Positions 28,538-36,930 of a stretch of 36,930 nt of DNA are shown in pieces (position 1 is the first letter of the stretch; each line of letters begins with the position of its first letter). Origin of the DNA: a virus; IMG/VR virus record IMGVR_UViG_3300046167_000598, positions 1-36,930 of that record. One strand, written 5' to 3'. Position numbers and translations under genes: made by a program. The notes below the pieces were generated by a model that saw only the letters and a program-made list of their open reading frames with translations, was not told the DNA's origin and made no database searches.

Positions 28538-31329
28538 TATTTCTTGCTAATAAAGATTGGGAATAAATCGCCAAATAAAGAACTGTCACCGCCAGCGGAA
28601 AGCGTGTCCAAGTCAACCGATGTGGTAACATCAATAAGTCCTAGTTTAGCCGTGTGACCAGCCACTGTGGTTGTTAGTGTTTGGTTCTTCTGAAAAATGT
28701 GATTAACACCTCCCCCAGGAGTGAACCCTCCATTACCCGAACCAGGAGGTCCGTTAGGATCCCTTCCTGTGTCGGAGGCTTCGTCAACCGTTGTGATCTC
28801 AGCCTCTACAGAACACCTTAATGCTTCGACGCGTTGAGCATGATCATTTACCTGCAAAGTTAAGGAATGGGGAAGAAAATACTCCACATTCCCTGATAGT
28901 TTCTTAGTGCTAAACTTTTTGTACGGACGACAAACATCTGTACCTACTGTTCCTGGGTTCCATCGTATGATCGTCCCTGAAACAGACTGCCGAGTCTTGC
29001 TCCTTATGGACAGAGCCCTAGAAGTAGCGTAATACCCCATAGCAACGTACATGTCTGAGTAGGACATGCTTGATCCGTCTGGGTGAAACTTAAGGTTGTC
29101 TTCTCGGTTCAGCGGACTTGAAGTGTCGCTTGGGTGTGAAGCTCGGTACCTACCAAAGGTTCTGTTGCCTGAGTTTTCAAATGTAGCTCCAAACGTGGTG
29201 GAATCTAAAGAGACTTGCTCAGAACCGTTTGAAGGCGCAGTAATAGAGCTGACGTACCTGGCGTCGTAGTTTTCTGTTCCGTCGCCCGTATAAACTTCTA
29301 TCCCCGATAGCTGAAACGACCTAAGTATAGAGTCAGATTCTGAATAATTTGAACCAGTCAAAGAACCGCCTGCCTGAGAAGCGGTTACTAAAGGCCATGA
29401 GCTAGATGCAAAATTAGTTTCTTCTTGCGAAGAAGAGACGACGTCAACAGGGTCTCCATTGCTGTCTAACAAACCGTTCCAGTGATTGTAATGAGAAACT
29501 TCGTATAGCCTTAAGACAGGGCTTACTTGAAGTTTTGATATAGAAGACGAAACACCCTCGCCTGTTGTAGGCATTTGAATTTCCTCATCAAACCTGTATA
29601 TAAAATGACTTCTCGATTGGTCCGCCACCAACTCTAAATCGTCGTTCCCTTGCTTTAGTAGTGGAGGCGTGTAAAAAACATAAGAAAATTCTTGAGACTG
29701 AAGAAACTCCTCTGTAGTACCTGCGTTGTCGTCAGTAAGGACGGTTGGATCAGCTCCAATCATTACCTCAAGGAACGCTGTGCTGTAGTTTGACGCAGTG
29801 TCTTTTATCCATTGATACTGCTCGTATGTTTTAGCTCTGTAGTCTTGAGACGTAGAAGGCACATCTATGTCAAAAACAGCCCCCGTAGACGTGTAGCCCA
29901 AGGTCCTCACCCTCCTTCTTAGCCTAAACCAATTGCTTCCATCGTACACCTTTATGTCTAGACGGAGGACAGCTATGTTTCCTCTGTTGTCGTTTTCATA
30001 AGAACCTCCTCCAATTCCTGATCCAGAATTCCAGTAACTGGCGTCGCCTGAGAAATGAAGCCTAAAGGTGCCGTCATTTGATCCATTAGGAATGGATATC
30101 TCATCTATGATCCCGTTAGGAGGTAGGTTAGAATAGTAATTACTCGTTAAAATCGCATCAAGTTGAGTGTTTACGTTTATATCTTCTTTCCTGTAAAGAA
30201 AGGTCTCGAACGTAGGTCCGTCGTAGCCGATGCCAGTTCGGTACAATAAGTCGCTTCCAGCCCCCTCGTGTACTTGCGCTACAGACTCTACCGGGTAAAC
30301 GCCTCTCCGCGTGGCTCCTTGAAGAAAGTCGGCCCCGATGTAGTCCAGGTCCACCCGCTGTAAGTCAGCGCCCTCAGAGGCTCCTGACGAGGTGAAAACC
30401 ACCGAATGAGAGAACAGCCCATTGCTGTCTTTTGTCCAATTAAAGAAGCCAATATCGTCGTCGTCACCCCTTATGATTCGTTCTCTGTCAAACAGGTGAA
30501 ACTTTCCGTCTGAAAAACAAAAAGTAGCTCCTAGCGAAGAGCACATGTCCGCCAGGATATCGTAAGTGGAAACGAAGTTTGTTCTTCGGTCTGTTCTTTT
30601 TCTATCAAATCCTTTCTTCCTTTCTTCAGAAGGTTTTGGGTTGGTGTAGAAAGAATCTGCCTTCAAAAAGTAGTGATCCAGAACCGCGTCGTCTGACGGA
30701 AAAGTTTGGTGTGTCGCGTTCACAGGACGAACCAATCTATGCTCTACAAACATAGGCTCAGACGTACCTATATGCGCGTCTAAAACAGCCCAATGGGGAA
30801 GTTTGTTTACGATCTCTTTTAGCCAATAAATTAACGCCCGCTCACTGGATTCGCTGCCTTGATTATAGTACAGCTCTGGTTCTGAACCAGTAGTGTCCTT
30901 AAAGTCAATGTTTTTGAGTGAGGCTATCCCATCACTGGCAACGAAAGTGGTCAGGATTCTTCCGTCCCCAATCTCTTCTGTCGTTTCTTCAGGGTGTATT
31001 ATTCCCGACCACTCTAGGGTTTCTTGCACCCCTGTAGATCGATAAAGACGAACGGACATAGCAAACTCTTCGTCGCTATAAACGCCTAAAGTCAAGTGTG
31101 TTCTTTGATACTCTGTCAGGTAAGCAGAGAACTTCATTGAAGAAGACATGATGGGTTGCAGTATGCTGTCTATACCCCCTTTCCAGTCTATCGTGAAGCC
31201 TGGGTTAGATATTTCCACGTCTGTGATTGGAGAAAAAGTGGTTGACGTCAAGGTCATGTTCCAGATCTCCATTCGATAAGACCATCCGTCTGGCGTCTTA
31301 TATGTCGTATTTACTATTCTCCTAGCCAT
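28537..31329 (-). CDS. Large distal tail / baseplate protein
   Basis: A 930-residue protein lying between tape measure and fibres, in the usual slot of the distal tail or tail hub. The N-terminus ([20 protein letters not shown] then [40 protein letters not shown]) resembles distal tail segments of Bacteroidetes phages. The [22 protein letters not shown] stretch near residue 260, given here as [15 protein letters not shown], resembles hub proteins. The last 150 residues are Gly/Asn-rich ([14 protein letters not shown]) and may carry the fibres. No lysozyme motif seen. It overlaps the tape measure gene by 8 bases. Confidence 0.65.
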   Translation of the reverse strand: MARRIVNTTYKTPDGWSYRMEIWNMTLTSTTFSPITDVEISNPGFTIDWKGGIDSILQPIMSSSMKFSAYLTEYQRTHLTLGVYSDEEFAMSVRLYRSTGVQETLEWSGIIHPEETTEEIGDGRILTTFVASDGIASLKNIDFKDTTGSEPELYYNQGSESSERALIYWLKEIVNKLPHWAVLDAHIGTSEPMFVEHRLVRPVNATHQTFPSDDAVLDHYFLKADSFYTNPKPSEERKKGFDRKRTDRRTNFVSTYDILADMCSSLGATFCFSDGKFHLFDRERIIRGDDDDIGFFNWTKDSNGLFSHSVVFTSSGASEGADLQRVDLDYIGADFLQGATRRGVYPVESVAQVHEGAGSDLLYRTGIGYDGPTFETFLYRKEDINVNTQLDAILTSNYYSNLPPNGIIDEISIPNGSNDGTFRLHFSGDASYWNSGSGIGGGSYENDNRGNIAVLRLDIKVYDGSNWFRLRRRVRTLGYTSTGAVFDIDVPSTSQDYRAKTYEQYQWIKDTASNYSTAFLEVMIGADPTVLTDDNAGTTEEFLQSQEFSYVFYTPPLLKQGNDDLELVADQSRSHFIYRFDEEIQMPTTGEGVSSSISKLQVSPVLRLYEVSHYNHWNGLLDSNGDPVDVVSSSQEETNFASSSWPLVTASQAGGSLTGSNYSESDSILRSFQLSGIEVYTGDGTENYDARYVSSITAPSNGSEQVSLDSTTFGATFENSGNRTFGRYRASHPSDTSSPLNREDNLKFHPDGSSMSYSDMYVAMGYYATSRALSIRSKTRQSVSGTIIRWNPGTVGTDVCRPYKKFSTKKLSGNVEYFLPHSLTLQVNDHAQRVEALRCSVEAEITTVDEASDTGRDPNGPPGSGNGGFTPGGGVNHIFQKNQTLTTTVAGHTAKLGLIDVTTSVDLDTLSAGGDSSLFGDLFPIFISKK

Positions 31330-33928
31330 AAACTCTATCTAATGCGGTTACCCCTCGGCGGGACCCTAAAACTACGTCAGACCCACTAAGAACGCCTTCT
31401 ACTCTTAGATTGTTTTCTCTACCAGACTTTGTGTTAAAAGACCCTACGCCCATCCCTTGTAGCATAAAGTTTCCAAACCCAGCACTTTTGATGTTTTGCG
31501 CCGCCAGTTGAAGATTACTTCCTCCTGTTGCTATGGTTGCCAAAAGAGCGACAATACCCCAGGCTACAGCCAGTCCCGCTAGTTTTGCAATCAAAGATTT
31601 GATTGCGTCAATTAGCGTTGTTTTTATAGCTTTACCCAACGACTCGGTTCCTTTAAGCGCCGTTTCAAATGCTTTCGAAAACAAATCACCAATACTGAAC
31701 ACAACACCCTCTATCTCTTGAATATTAGCAAGTAATTCTCCTTCTTCAAGTTGCTCTATTATCTCCTGTATGGCTTCATGGGCTTCATTTGCTCCGGTCT
31801 TCAAGCCTCTCATCGGGTCTATCATTCCAGCAAAAGCCGCGTCCATCCTTTTGGTCCTTTCCTCGTCGGTAAGGACTTCTATTGTATCGCTTACTTTTTT
31901 GCCTGCGGAATCAAGCCTGTCCAAAGACTCAGGGATTTTTAAAAGATCATCGGCTGCTTCTGCTCCTGAAACCCCTAACGCCTTTAGCTTTTTTCCTATC
32001 TCTTCGTACTTATTCTCTAGCTCATCCAGGGCGTTGAAGTCAACGTCTTCTCCTCGAAGTCCTGCTTTTTTAAGGTCAAGGAGTTGGTTTTTTAACTTAG
32101 AATACTCGTCAACTAATTTAGCAATATTGCTTATGCTTCCTTCGTCTATCTTAGACTGGATCTCATCTTCTTTTCGCTTTTTTGCTAAGGCGGCAAAGTA
32201 TTGGTTTATGGCTATTGTAAAAGGATCTCCCCCAAACAGATTTACTCCTGAGTTTATTATTTCATCTGCTCTTTTTTGAATCGCCTCAGCAACACCTAGC
32301 GGAACCAACCTCTCAGCTATCTTATCAACAGGCACAGGTGTTATGCCGTCCCTAAAATCCAACGTTAATTTAGCAGCACCCTCTCTGACCCGCTTTTCGA
32401 CTTCGGTCATGTCTAGGTCATCTAGAGCTTTTACCTCTGCCTTTACCTCAAGTTGAAGAGCTGCGTCTTTTGCCGACGCCACGGCCATTTCTTCATCAAC
32501 ATTTAAGGCCCTATTGATTTTATCTATTAAAGCGAGTATTCCTTCAAGGGCGAATATAATAGCCGAACCCCTTAACGCTTTACTAAAAAGTTTAAACCTT
32601 GTTGTTGTTTTTACGGCAGCCACTCCCGCTGCATTTGTAGCGACCTTAGACGCTATGGCGGCAGATGTCTGAGCGCCAAAGGAGCTGGCGACAAATCCGA
32701 GCTCCATGGCCAGTTGTCTAAAGAAAACCCTTACTCTCAACACCTTAAAACCAAGCCCTGCTATTGCGCTAACAAAAAACCCAGCAGCAGAAGTAAGACC
32801 ACCTATGATTAACAAAAGAGGACCAAGAGCAGCGAAAAAAGCAAGCGTGATAGCTATGTTTCTTTTTACCTGAGAGTCCATTTCAGATAGCCCTCTAACA
32901 AAGTCAGTAATTCCGTTTATAAATTCTTTTAGTTGTTTTCCAAAAAGCTCTTCTAGCTCAATCGCAAAGTCAGAAAGAGCAGATATCAACCTTTTAAAAA
33001 CAGCAAACAAAGATTCGTCCATTGCGGAAGCGAACTTGTCAACAGTTCCCTCTGAGTTTTCTAGAGCCTCTTTTAGCTCTTGAAATTGAGGAAGGAGATC
33101 AGCCAAAACCTTACGCCCACCCGCTCCTCTTAAACCGAACTGCTCAAGCTCTGCTGCATAACCTTTTGTAGAACTAAATAACGCGGCAATTGCTTGTTCT
33201 GCACTAAGGCCGTCTTTTGCAAGCTGGCCCAATATACGTCTAAATGTAGTACCACCCCTGCTTGCTTCAAAACCATTATCTGCAAGCAAGCCAAGTATAG
33301 CCGCCGTGTCCGTAAGAGTGAGGCCATAGGCTGCTGCCTCTGATCCAGAATAATTTAATGCGGTCGCCAGGCTTTCAGACGTTAGGAGTGACGACTGAGT
33401 GGCTTTTGTAAAGACGTTCGTTATAAACGAAGCTTGTTCCAGGTCGGTTCCTACAGCTTTAAGGGAGTCTCTAAACCTGTTCTGGTTCTTAACGACCAAC
33501 TCTCCAGCTTCAGCCAGGTCCATGTCCATGGCTTGAGCGAGCTTTAAAATAGAGCCCTGAAGAGCCAGTATTTCATTGTCGCTCTTTCCAAGTTTTGCTA
33601 GAGAGAGCTGAAGGTTACTAACTTCCTCTGCCGTAAAGATCGTGCTGGCACCAAGCTCCCTGGCTGTGCTTACCAGTTTTTTAATTGGCGCGTCTGCCCC
33701 TCGAATACCCTGTATTTTTCTTTGGGCCAAGTCAAAGCTACTGGCAACTTTTAAAGCCTCTCTTCCTAAAAGTATAAGAGGCGCTGATATCGATGTCGTT
33801 ATGTCTCTTCCAGCCTTCGTTGCGGCAGACGAAAACTTTTGCAAAGACGATCCCGCTCTTTTCATTCCTTTTGAGAAGTCCGATACATCCGCAAGTATCT
33901 TAGCCGTTACTGTTGTTTGTGCTGCCAT
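31322..33928 (-). CDS. Tail tape measure protein
   Basis: Sets tail length and helps DNA pass into the cell. The 868-residue protein opens with KILADVSDFSKGMKRAGSSL and FSSAATKAGRDITTSISAPL. The tape-measure core follows (LVSTARELGASTIFTAEEVS, LALQGSILKLAQAMDMDLAE, ATALNYSGSEAAAYGLTLTD), agreeing with the PhageMin_Tail family. Hydrophobic segments occur near 355-395 and 775-805. At about 1.5 angstroms per residue, a tail of about 130 nm is expected. It directly follows the tail chaperone genes. Confidence 0.93.
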   Translation of the reverse strand: MAAQTTVTAKILADVSDFSKGMKRAGSSLQKFSSAATKAGRDITTSISAPLILLGREALKVASSFDLAQRKIQGIRGADAPIKKLVSTARELGASTIFTAEEVSNLQLSLAKLGKSDNEILALQGSILKLAQAMDMDLAEAGELVVKNQNRFRDSLKAVGTDLEQASFITNVFTKATQSSLLTSESLATALNYSGSEAAAYGLTLTDTAAILGLLADNGFEASRGGTTFRRILGQLAKDGLSAEQAIAALFSSTKGYAAELEQFGLRGAGGRKVLADLLPQFQELKEALENSEGTVDKFASAMDESLFAVFKRLISALSDFAIELEELFGKQLKEFINGITDFVRGLSEMDSQVKRNIAITLAFFAALGPLLLIIGGLTSAAGFFVSAIAGLGFKVLRVRVFFRQLAMELGFVASSFGAQTSAAIASKVATNAAGVAAVKTTTRFKLFSKALRGSAIIFALEGILALIDKINRALNVDEEMAVASAKDAALQLEVKAEVKALDDLDMTEVEKRVREGAAKLTLDFRDGITPVPVDKIAERLVPLGVAEAIQKRADEIINSGVNLFGGDPFTIAINQYFAALAKKRKEDEIQSKIDEGSISNIAKLVDEYSKLKNQLLDLKKAGLRGEDVDFNALDELENKYEEIGKKLKALGVSGAEAADDLLKIPESLDRLDSAGKKVSDTIEVLTDEERTKRMDAAFAGMIDPMRGLKTGANEAHEAIQEIIEQLEEGELLANIQEIEGVVFSIGDLFSKAFETALKGTESLGKAIKTTLIDAIKSLIAKLAGLAVAWGIVALLATIATGGSNLQLAAQNIKSAGFGNFMLQGMGVGSFNTKSGRENNLRVEGVLSGSDVVLGSRRGVTALDRVYG

Positions 33929-34571
33929 CAGAATGATTTAAAAGTTTCGTAAAGCATTTCTGCTTCTTTTTTAGTTGGTAGTTTTTTATGGTGCTCGCTG
34001 TAAGGATTAAAGTCTTTGGGCTCAAACTTCTTTCCTTTTGCGGCATTTATGTTTGCGGTAAGACACATCATTGAAGACGTATGATTCCACATTAACTCAT
34101 CCCTCATTAAGTAGCCACTACAAACGGAAGAGACTTCGGCTAAAGTCATTGTCCAAAAGGATTCATGAGAAACACCAGCCTTAAGAGCTCTAAAGTAAAG
34201 GTCTTTTAGGCTAGGTGTCTCTAAATCTTCCTCATCCGTTACTTTTTTCCCTCGTCAGAAACCTGCATTGCCGAAGCCATAGCTTCAGATATAAGTTCTA
34301 GCTGACCAGAGTCAAGGATTTCCGCAATGAAAACCTCTTTGTTCGCAGAAAACTTTTTTCCTGCATAAACACAACTATTTAAAACGCTGTAATAACCAAT
34401 TAAGGGAATCGAAGTAAGAGGGTCAGAAGACACCCATTCATCGAACGATTCTAATTTAGTTTTTTCGTTTTTCAAAAGAAGCCTTAACGCATTCATTGTG
34501 AACAGGGCGTCGTGTTCCTTCTTCTTAAAGGTAACCTTAAACTCCCCTCGAAAGTTGTTTGATAAATCCAT
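33928..34571 (-). CDS. Tail assembly chaperone GT-like fusion made by -1 frameshift
   Basis: Before the TAA of the 110-residue chaperone lies GGA AAA AAG TAA, in which A AAA AAG allows -1 slippage. The -1 frame is open for 31 codons (VTDEEDLETPSLKDLYFRAL and on) and is in phase with the frame that contains ATG 34149 and ends at 33928. This gives a total product of about 214 residues. The two-product arrangement just upstream of the tape measure is that of lambda gpG/gpGT and relatives. The overlap, heptamer and phase are all seen directly. The 73-residue tail part alone (from 34149) could also be translated. Confidence 0.82.
34239..34571 (-). CDS. Tail assembly chaperone G-like protein
   Basis: A 110-residue protein preceding the tape measure. 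It opens MDLSNNFRGEFKVTFKKKEH then DALFTMNALRLLLKNEKTKL and has IPLIGYYSVLNSCVYAGKKF and an AILDSGQLELISEAM helix. This is the pattern of short tail chaperones that coat the tape measure during tail assembly. Its stop follows the slippery heptamer. A strong terminator lies just upstream (between it and the major tail gene), so it is made at a lower level than the tail tube. Confidence 0.75.
   Translation of the reverse strand: MDLSNNFRGEFKVTFKKKEHDALFTMNALRLLLKNEKTKLESFDEWVSSDPLTSIPLIGYYSVLNSCVYAGKKFSANKEVFIAEILDSGQLELISEAMASAMQVSDEGKK
34242..34248 (-). promoter_or_regulatory. -1 frameshift heptamer A AAA AAG, tail chaperone
   Basis: The heptamer spans the last A of GGA and the codons AAA AAG and is followed at once by TAA. 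This is the best kind of site for E. coli-type tandem slippage, and the frame beyond it leads into the second chaperone half. Confidence 0.82.
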
Positions 34572-34582
34572 GTGGTTGATTA

Positions 34583-34619
34583 AATAAAAAAGAGGGCGAC
34601 ACGACTTTCATGCCGCCCT
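34583..34619 (-). terminator. Rho-independent terminator after major tail gene
   Basis: On the minus strand AGGGCGGCA and TGTCGCCCT form a 9-bp stem with one G-U pair around a 9-base loop, followed by CTTTTTTATTT. It stands 17 bases past the stop of the major tail gene and 12 bases before the chaperone start. This favours high major tail protein mRNA and lower levels of what follows. Confidence 0.75.
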
Positions 34620-34635
34620 ATGAAAGACCTAATTA

Positions 34636-35262
34636 TTAGGCTGCAATCTCCTTGTACAAGTCTCCGTATCCACGGAAAGTTGCGCTGTATGTCGCGATAT
34701 CGTCTACACCACCAGTCAGTGACGCTGATTCGATAAGAGCTTGGCCAATATAAGAAACCACCCCTGAGTCGTCTCCGAGACCACCTCCTGTATCGTTTCC
34801 GATTTTAGTTGTAAAACGGACGATAACGTACTTTGACTCCTTAGCTAAATCCACGATCGTGATAGGGGTTCCCGTGTCTCCTGCTGCGTTTGCGGTCAGG
34901 TCAATAAGACCGTCTACTGAGAAGTTCCATGAGAACGCACCTGAAGCGATATAGTTGGTTGATCCACCAACTCCGTTACGAGCAGCTACCTCATTGATAG
35001 TGTTTGAAGCGTCTAGGGTTGTAGTCGTTGCTGCTGCACAAAGATCGCCTGCCACTACGCTGTAATCAGCAAGAGAGCTTGCTCCCGCCTTAAGCAGTCC
35101 AACGAACGCTCCGGCTGAGTCGATCTTAATAATGAATTCGTTTTCTACGACACCTGCGGGGTTGGAGCCGCCGTCGCTGAGTGTTGTCGTTGTTGTTAGA
35201 GGAGAAATCGATCCCCCGTCGATGGCGTAAACGCCTAATTGATTTGATGCTACTGTAGCCAT
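34636..35262 (-). CDS. Major tail tube protein
   Basis: A 208-residue protein of beta-rich, Thr/Ser/Gly-rich composition without charged helices, as in TP901-1-type tail tubes. It shows ASGAFSWNFSVDGLIDL, KYVIVRFTTKIGND and DIATYSATFRGYGDL near the C-terminus, the usual closing strands of this family. It lies between the gp10-like gene and the tail chaperones and has its own terminator, both normal for a tail tube gene. Leader: TAAATAATC then ATG. Confidence 0.85.
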   Translation of the reverse strand: MATVASNQLGVYAIDGGSISPLTTTTTLSDGGSNPAGVVENEFIIKIDSAGAFVGLLKAGASSLADYSVVAGDLCAAATTTTLDASNTINEVAARNGVGGSTNYIASGAFSWNFSVDGLIDLTANAAGDTGTPITIVDLAKESKYVIVRFTTKIGNDTGGGLGDDSGVVSYIGQALIESASLTGGVDDIATYSATFRGYGDLYKEIAA

Positions 35263-35268
35263 GATTGA

Positions 35269-35721
35269 TTATTTAAAAGTTTTGTTTGCTAGTTTGTCCA
35301 AAATCAGGACTATTTCTTTGTTTAATTTACCTACAACCTCTCTGTTCTTTTTTTGAAAAAGGCCATAGAAGTTGACTCTTTTTCCTGGGCGTATTTGTCT
35401 TGCTGGAGATGCAAAAAAGTGAGCTCTCCACCCAGCAGACTTGCCTTTCATTTTTGGACCGACTCTTCTTCCGTAAATCTTTTTTGACTTACCCTTTATC
35501 TTAGTGTTGCCCATTGGTTTGTCAAAGCCACCGGTGTTTCTTTGCAGCTTCTTGTACATCTGTCCTCTGTTTAAAGCGTTTTGCCACGGAGTAGCAGAGC
35601 GCCTTAAGGCTTTGTCAAACTCTCTCTCAACGGAGCTTTTCTCTAAACCTTGCCCAAAGTCCCTTATAGCTCTGTCTAGCTTTTTTAACTCTGAAGCTGG
35701 TATCTTAAGCTTTACTCCCAT
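35269..35721 (-). CDS. HK97 gp10-like neck / tail completion protein
   Basis: A 150-residue, very basic protein. The start (KIPASELKKLDRAIRDFGQG) and the KALRRSATPWQNALNRGQMY helix agree with the gp10 family. The lysine/arginine-rich middle and the HFFASPARQIRPGKRVNFYG segment (xxxxExGtxxxpaxPFlrPa-like place) also agree. Such proteins sit at the neck between connector and tail. It overlaps the stop of the adaptor by one base and is 6 bases before the major tail gene. Confidence 0.7.
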   Translation of the reverse strand: MGVKLKIPASELKKLDRAIRDFGQGLEKSSVEREFDKALRRSATPWQNALNRGQMYKKLQRNTGGFDKPMGNTKIKGKSKKIYGRRVGPKMKGKSAGWRAHFFASPARQIRPGKRVNFYGLFQKKNREVVGKLNKEIVLILDKLANKTFK

Positions 35722-36930
35722 TACACCAATTTATAAGTTAGATCAACACCTATCGCAGATGTCGTGTTTTCAGAATGGGTGCCAGTGGTAGTGTTTGGAG
35801 AGAAGTCTACATTAAAAGTAATTGATCCTCCTTTGTGGTCACTTAAAAGTGTTTGAGATTCTGCAAAAGAAATCCCTGCTGGCCCCGACTCTGAAGCGAT
35901 CTCAAAAGTGGCAGCAACGTCTTCCGTTGTTCCGTCCACCTTGGTCACAACGGCAGAGTTTATTACACTTATCCTCAACCCGCCAGTCGAATCCGTTACA
36001 CGAACGTTACCTGTTTTTGGCTTCTCCTTAGAAAAAGAAGTGAGTATGTCTTCTTGGCTGTTTGTGGAAATACGACCGCTCAACTGACCTCCCTGACGAA
36101 ACGTCCTGGATGTGATGTCGGTAGGAAAAGAGAGAGACTTATTGGTAACCGTTACAGGGTGTCCGTACTCTGAGTAAACAGATCCGCCCGCTGTTCTAGT
36201 CACTGAGTTCTCACTGTCCCTAGAGTTTAAGGTGCTGAGATAATTTGCAATAGGTCCAATCGGTGTTAACCTGTAGTAAAGAAATCCCTGAGTGTCTCCG
36301 TAAGGAGTGCTGTACTGAGCAGCATCCACATCAGACCAGTTGGCCGTGGTTGCTTTGTAGAACTTGTTCCCGTTTGTGTCCGTAGTAGCAGAGGCAGTCC
36401 CGGCACCGATCAATATATCTGTACCTGTAAACAAAGATACTCCACCTACCTCTAACCTAGCGTAAGGAGAATCGCTGCTTGGGTACATGTTGTACCAGGC
36501 AGACGTGTAGCTTCTTATCTTTCCGTCAGCGGGAATAGCCAAGTCTCCTGCAACAGTGTACGGGAACCTTTCTTGCACGCTCGTTATGTTTGAGGACTCC
36601 TGGGAAGCAGCCCCGTCACCAATCGTGAGTGTAGCCGCAGATCCAAACACATAATTGCCGCCTGACTGTTTAGGAAACGGAGCGTTCTCTATAACCTTAA
36701 AATCAGCAGACGTTCTGGTATGATCAGAGTCGTAAGCTGTTATGAATTCATAGTCCTCGTTCGGTAGGCCGAAAAAAGTATCGTCGTCTCGGAGCTCGGC
36801 CCGAAGCTTCAGTACCTCGTGCCGCCCTTCATACTGTATAGAGTAGATCCGAAACTTACCTCCCTCAAAGTAGATGAGGTCCTCAAACTTAACACCCTTA
36901 AAGTACCTACAGCGAATCTCCGCTTTGATC
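35721..36930 (-). CDS. Head-tail adaptor, C-terminal part with long beta-rich extension (continues across window edge)
   Basis: The frame is open from the right edge (first full codon at 36929) to the stop at 35721. There is no proper start: the first possible start is GTG 36650, and sequence before it is coding without stops. The edge sequence (IKAEIRCRYFKGVKFEDLIY then FEGGKFRIYSIQYEGRHEVL) is exactly the second half of an adaptor domain. It joins in phase to the 64 residues at positions 194-1. The whole gene is about 467 codons, far longer than the usual 110. The extra 350 residues are Ser/Thr/Gly-rich and probably beta-sandwich domains, as in decoration or neck-collar proteins. Confidence 0.8.
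   Translation of the reverse strand, partial: IKAEIRCRYFKGVKFEDLIYFEGGKFRIYSIQYEGRHEVLKLRAELRDDDTFFGLPNEDYEFITAYDSDHTRTSADFKVIENAPFPKQSGGNYVFGSAATLTIGDGAASQESSNITSVQERFPYTVAGDLAIPADGKIRSYTSAWYNMYPSSDSPYARLEVGGVSLFTGTDILIGAGTASATTDTNGNKFYKATTANWSDVDAAQYSTPYGDTQGFLYYRLTPIGPIANYLSTLNSRDSENSVTRTAGGSVYSEYGHPVTVTNKSLSFPTDITSRTFRQGGQLSGRISTNSQEDILTSFSKEKPKTGNVRVTDSTGGLRISVINSAVVTKVDGTTEDVAATFEIASESGPAGISFAESQTLLSDHKGGSITFNVDFSPNTTTGTHSENTTSAIGVDLTYKLV

Overview
The window looks like one complete genome of a lytic, tailed, siphovirus-like phage, cut open inside a structural gene. The open frame running off position 1 on the minus strand continues in the same phase from position 36930, so the two edges appear to belong together (circular or circularly permuted map, about 36.9 kb). 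The host is probably a member of the Bacteroidetes/Flavobacteriia, possibly marine. Start codons lack Shine-Dalgarno sequences and are preceded by A-rich leaders, several TAnnTTTG-type promoter boxes are present, and the small gene families and tail proteins resemble those of marine phages. The host assignment is inference. No integrase, repressor, transposase, tRNA, rRNA or CRISPR array was seen.

Layout. (1) Minus strand, 8942 down to 1 and on across the junction to 34239: HNH endonuclease, a small unknown gene, a NinG-like nuclease, a probable tail terminator, small and large terminase, HK97-type portal, two accessory genes, an HK97-type prohead protease fused in frame to the major capsid protein through a very acidic linker, head-tail connector, a long head-tail adaptor spanning the junction, an HK97 gp10-like protein, major tail protein, and tail assembly chaperones. 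(2) Minus strand, 33928 down to 23990: tape measure, a large distal tail protein, a fibre-like protein, an RCC1-like beta-propeller protein, a small gene, and a lysis cassette (membrane/coiled-coil protein, T7-lysozyme-type amidase, holin). (3) A non-coding control region of about 1.3 kb at 8943-10232. It holds GGGTGAC repeats next to the late genes, three clusters of 21-bp iterons, five copies of a 15-bp imperfect palindrome and three copies of a longer direct repeat, and is a strong candidate for the replication origin and early control region. (4) Plus strand, 10233-23875: about 30 small, tightly packed and translationally coupled genes, then a replication module (possible recombination protein, SSB-like protein, SF3 helicase, metallophosphoesterase) and a class II (B12-dependent) ribonucleotide reductase. 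A bidirectional terminator near 23935-23975 separates the converging transcripts.

How it fits together: the phage has no DNA polymerase or primase gene that I can see. It probably loads its SF3 helicase at the iteron region, uses the host replisome, and supplies deoxynucleotides with its reductase. Two ribosomal frameshift signals of the same type (A AAA AAG) stand out. One, in the tail assembly chaperone, is of a classic kind. The other, inside the protease-capsid fusion, leads straight to three tandem stop codons in the -1 frame, just upstream of an internal capsid start codon. The second is the least conventional feature of the window.
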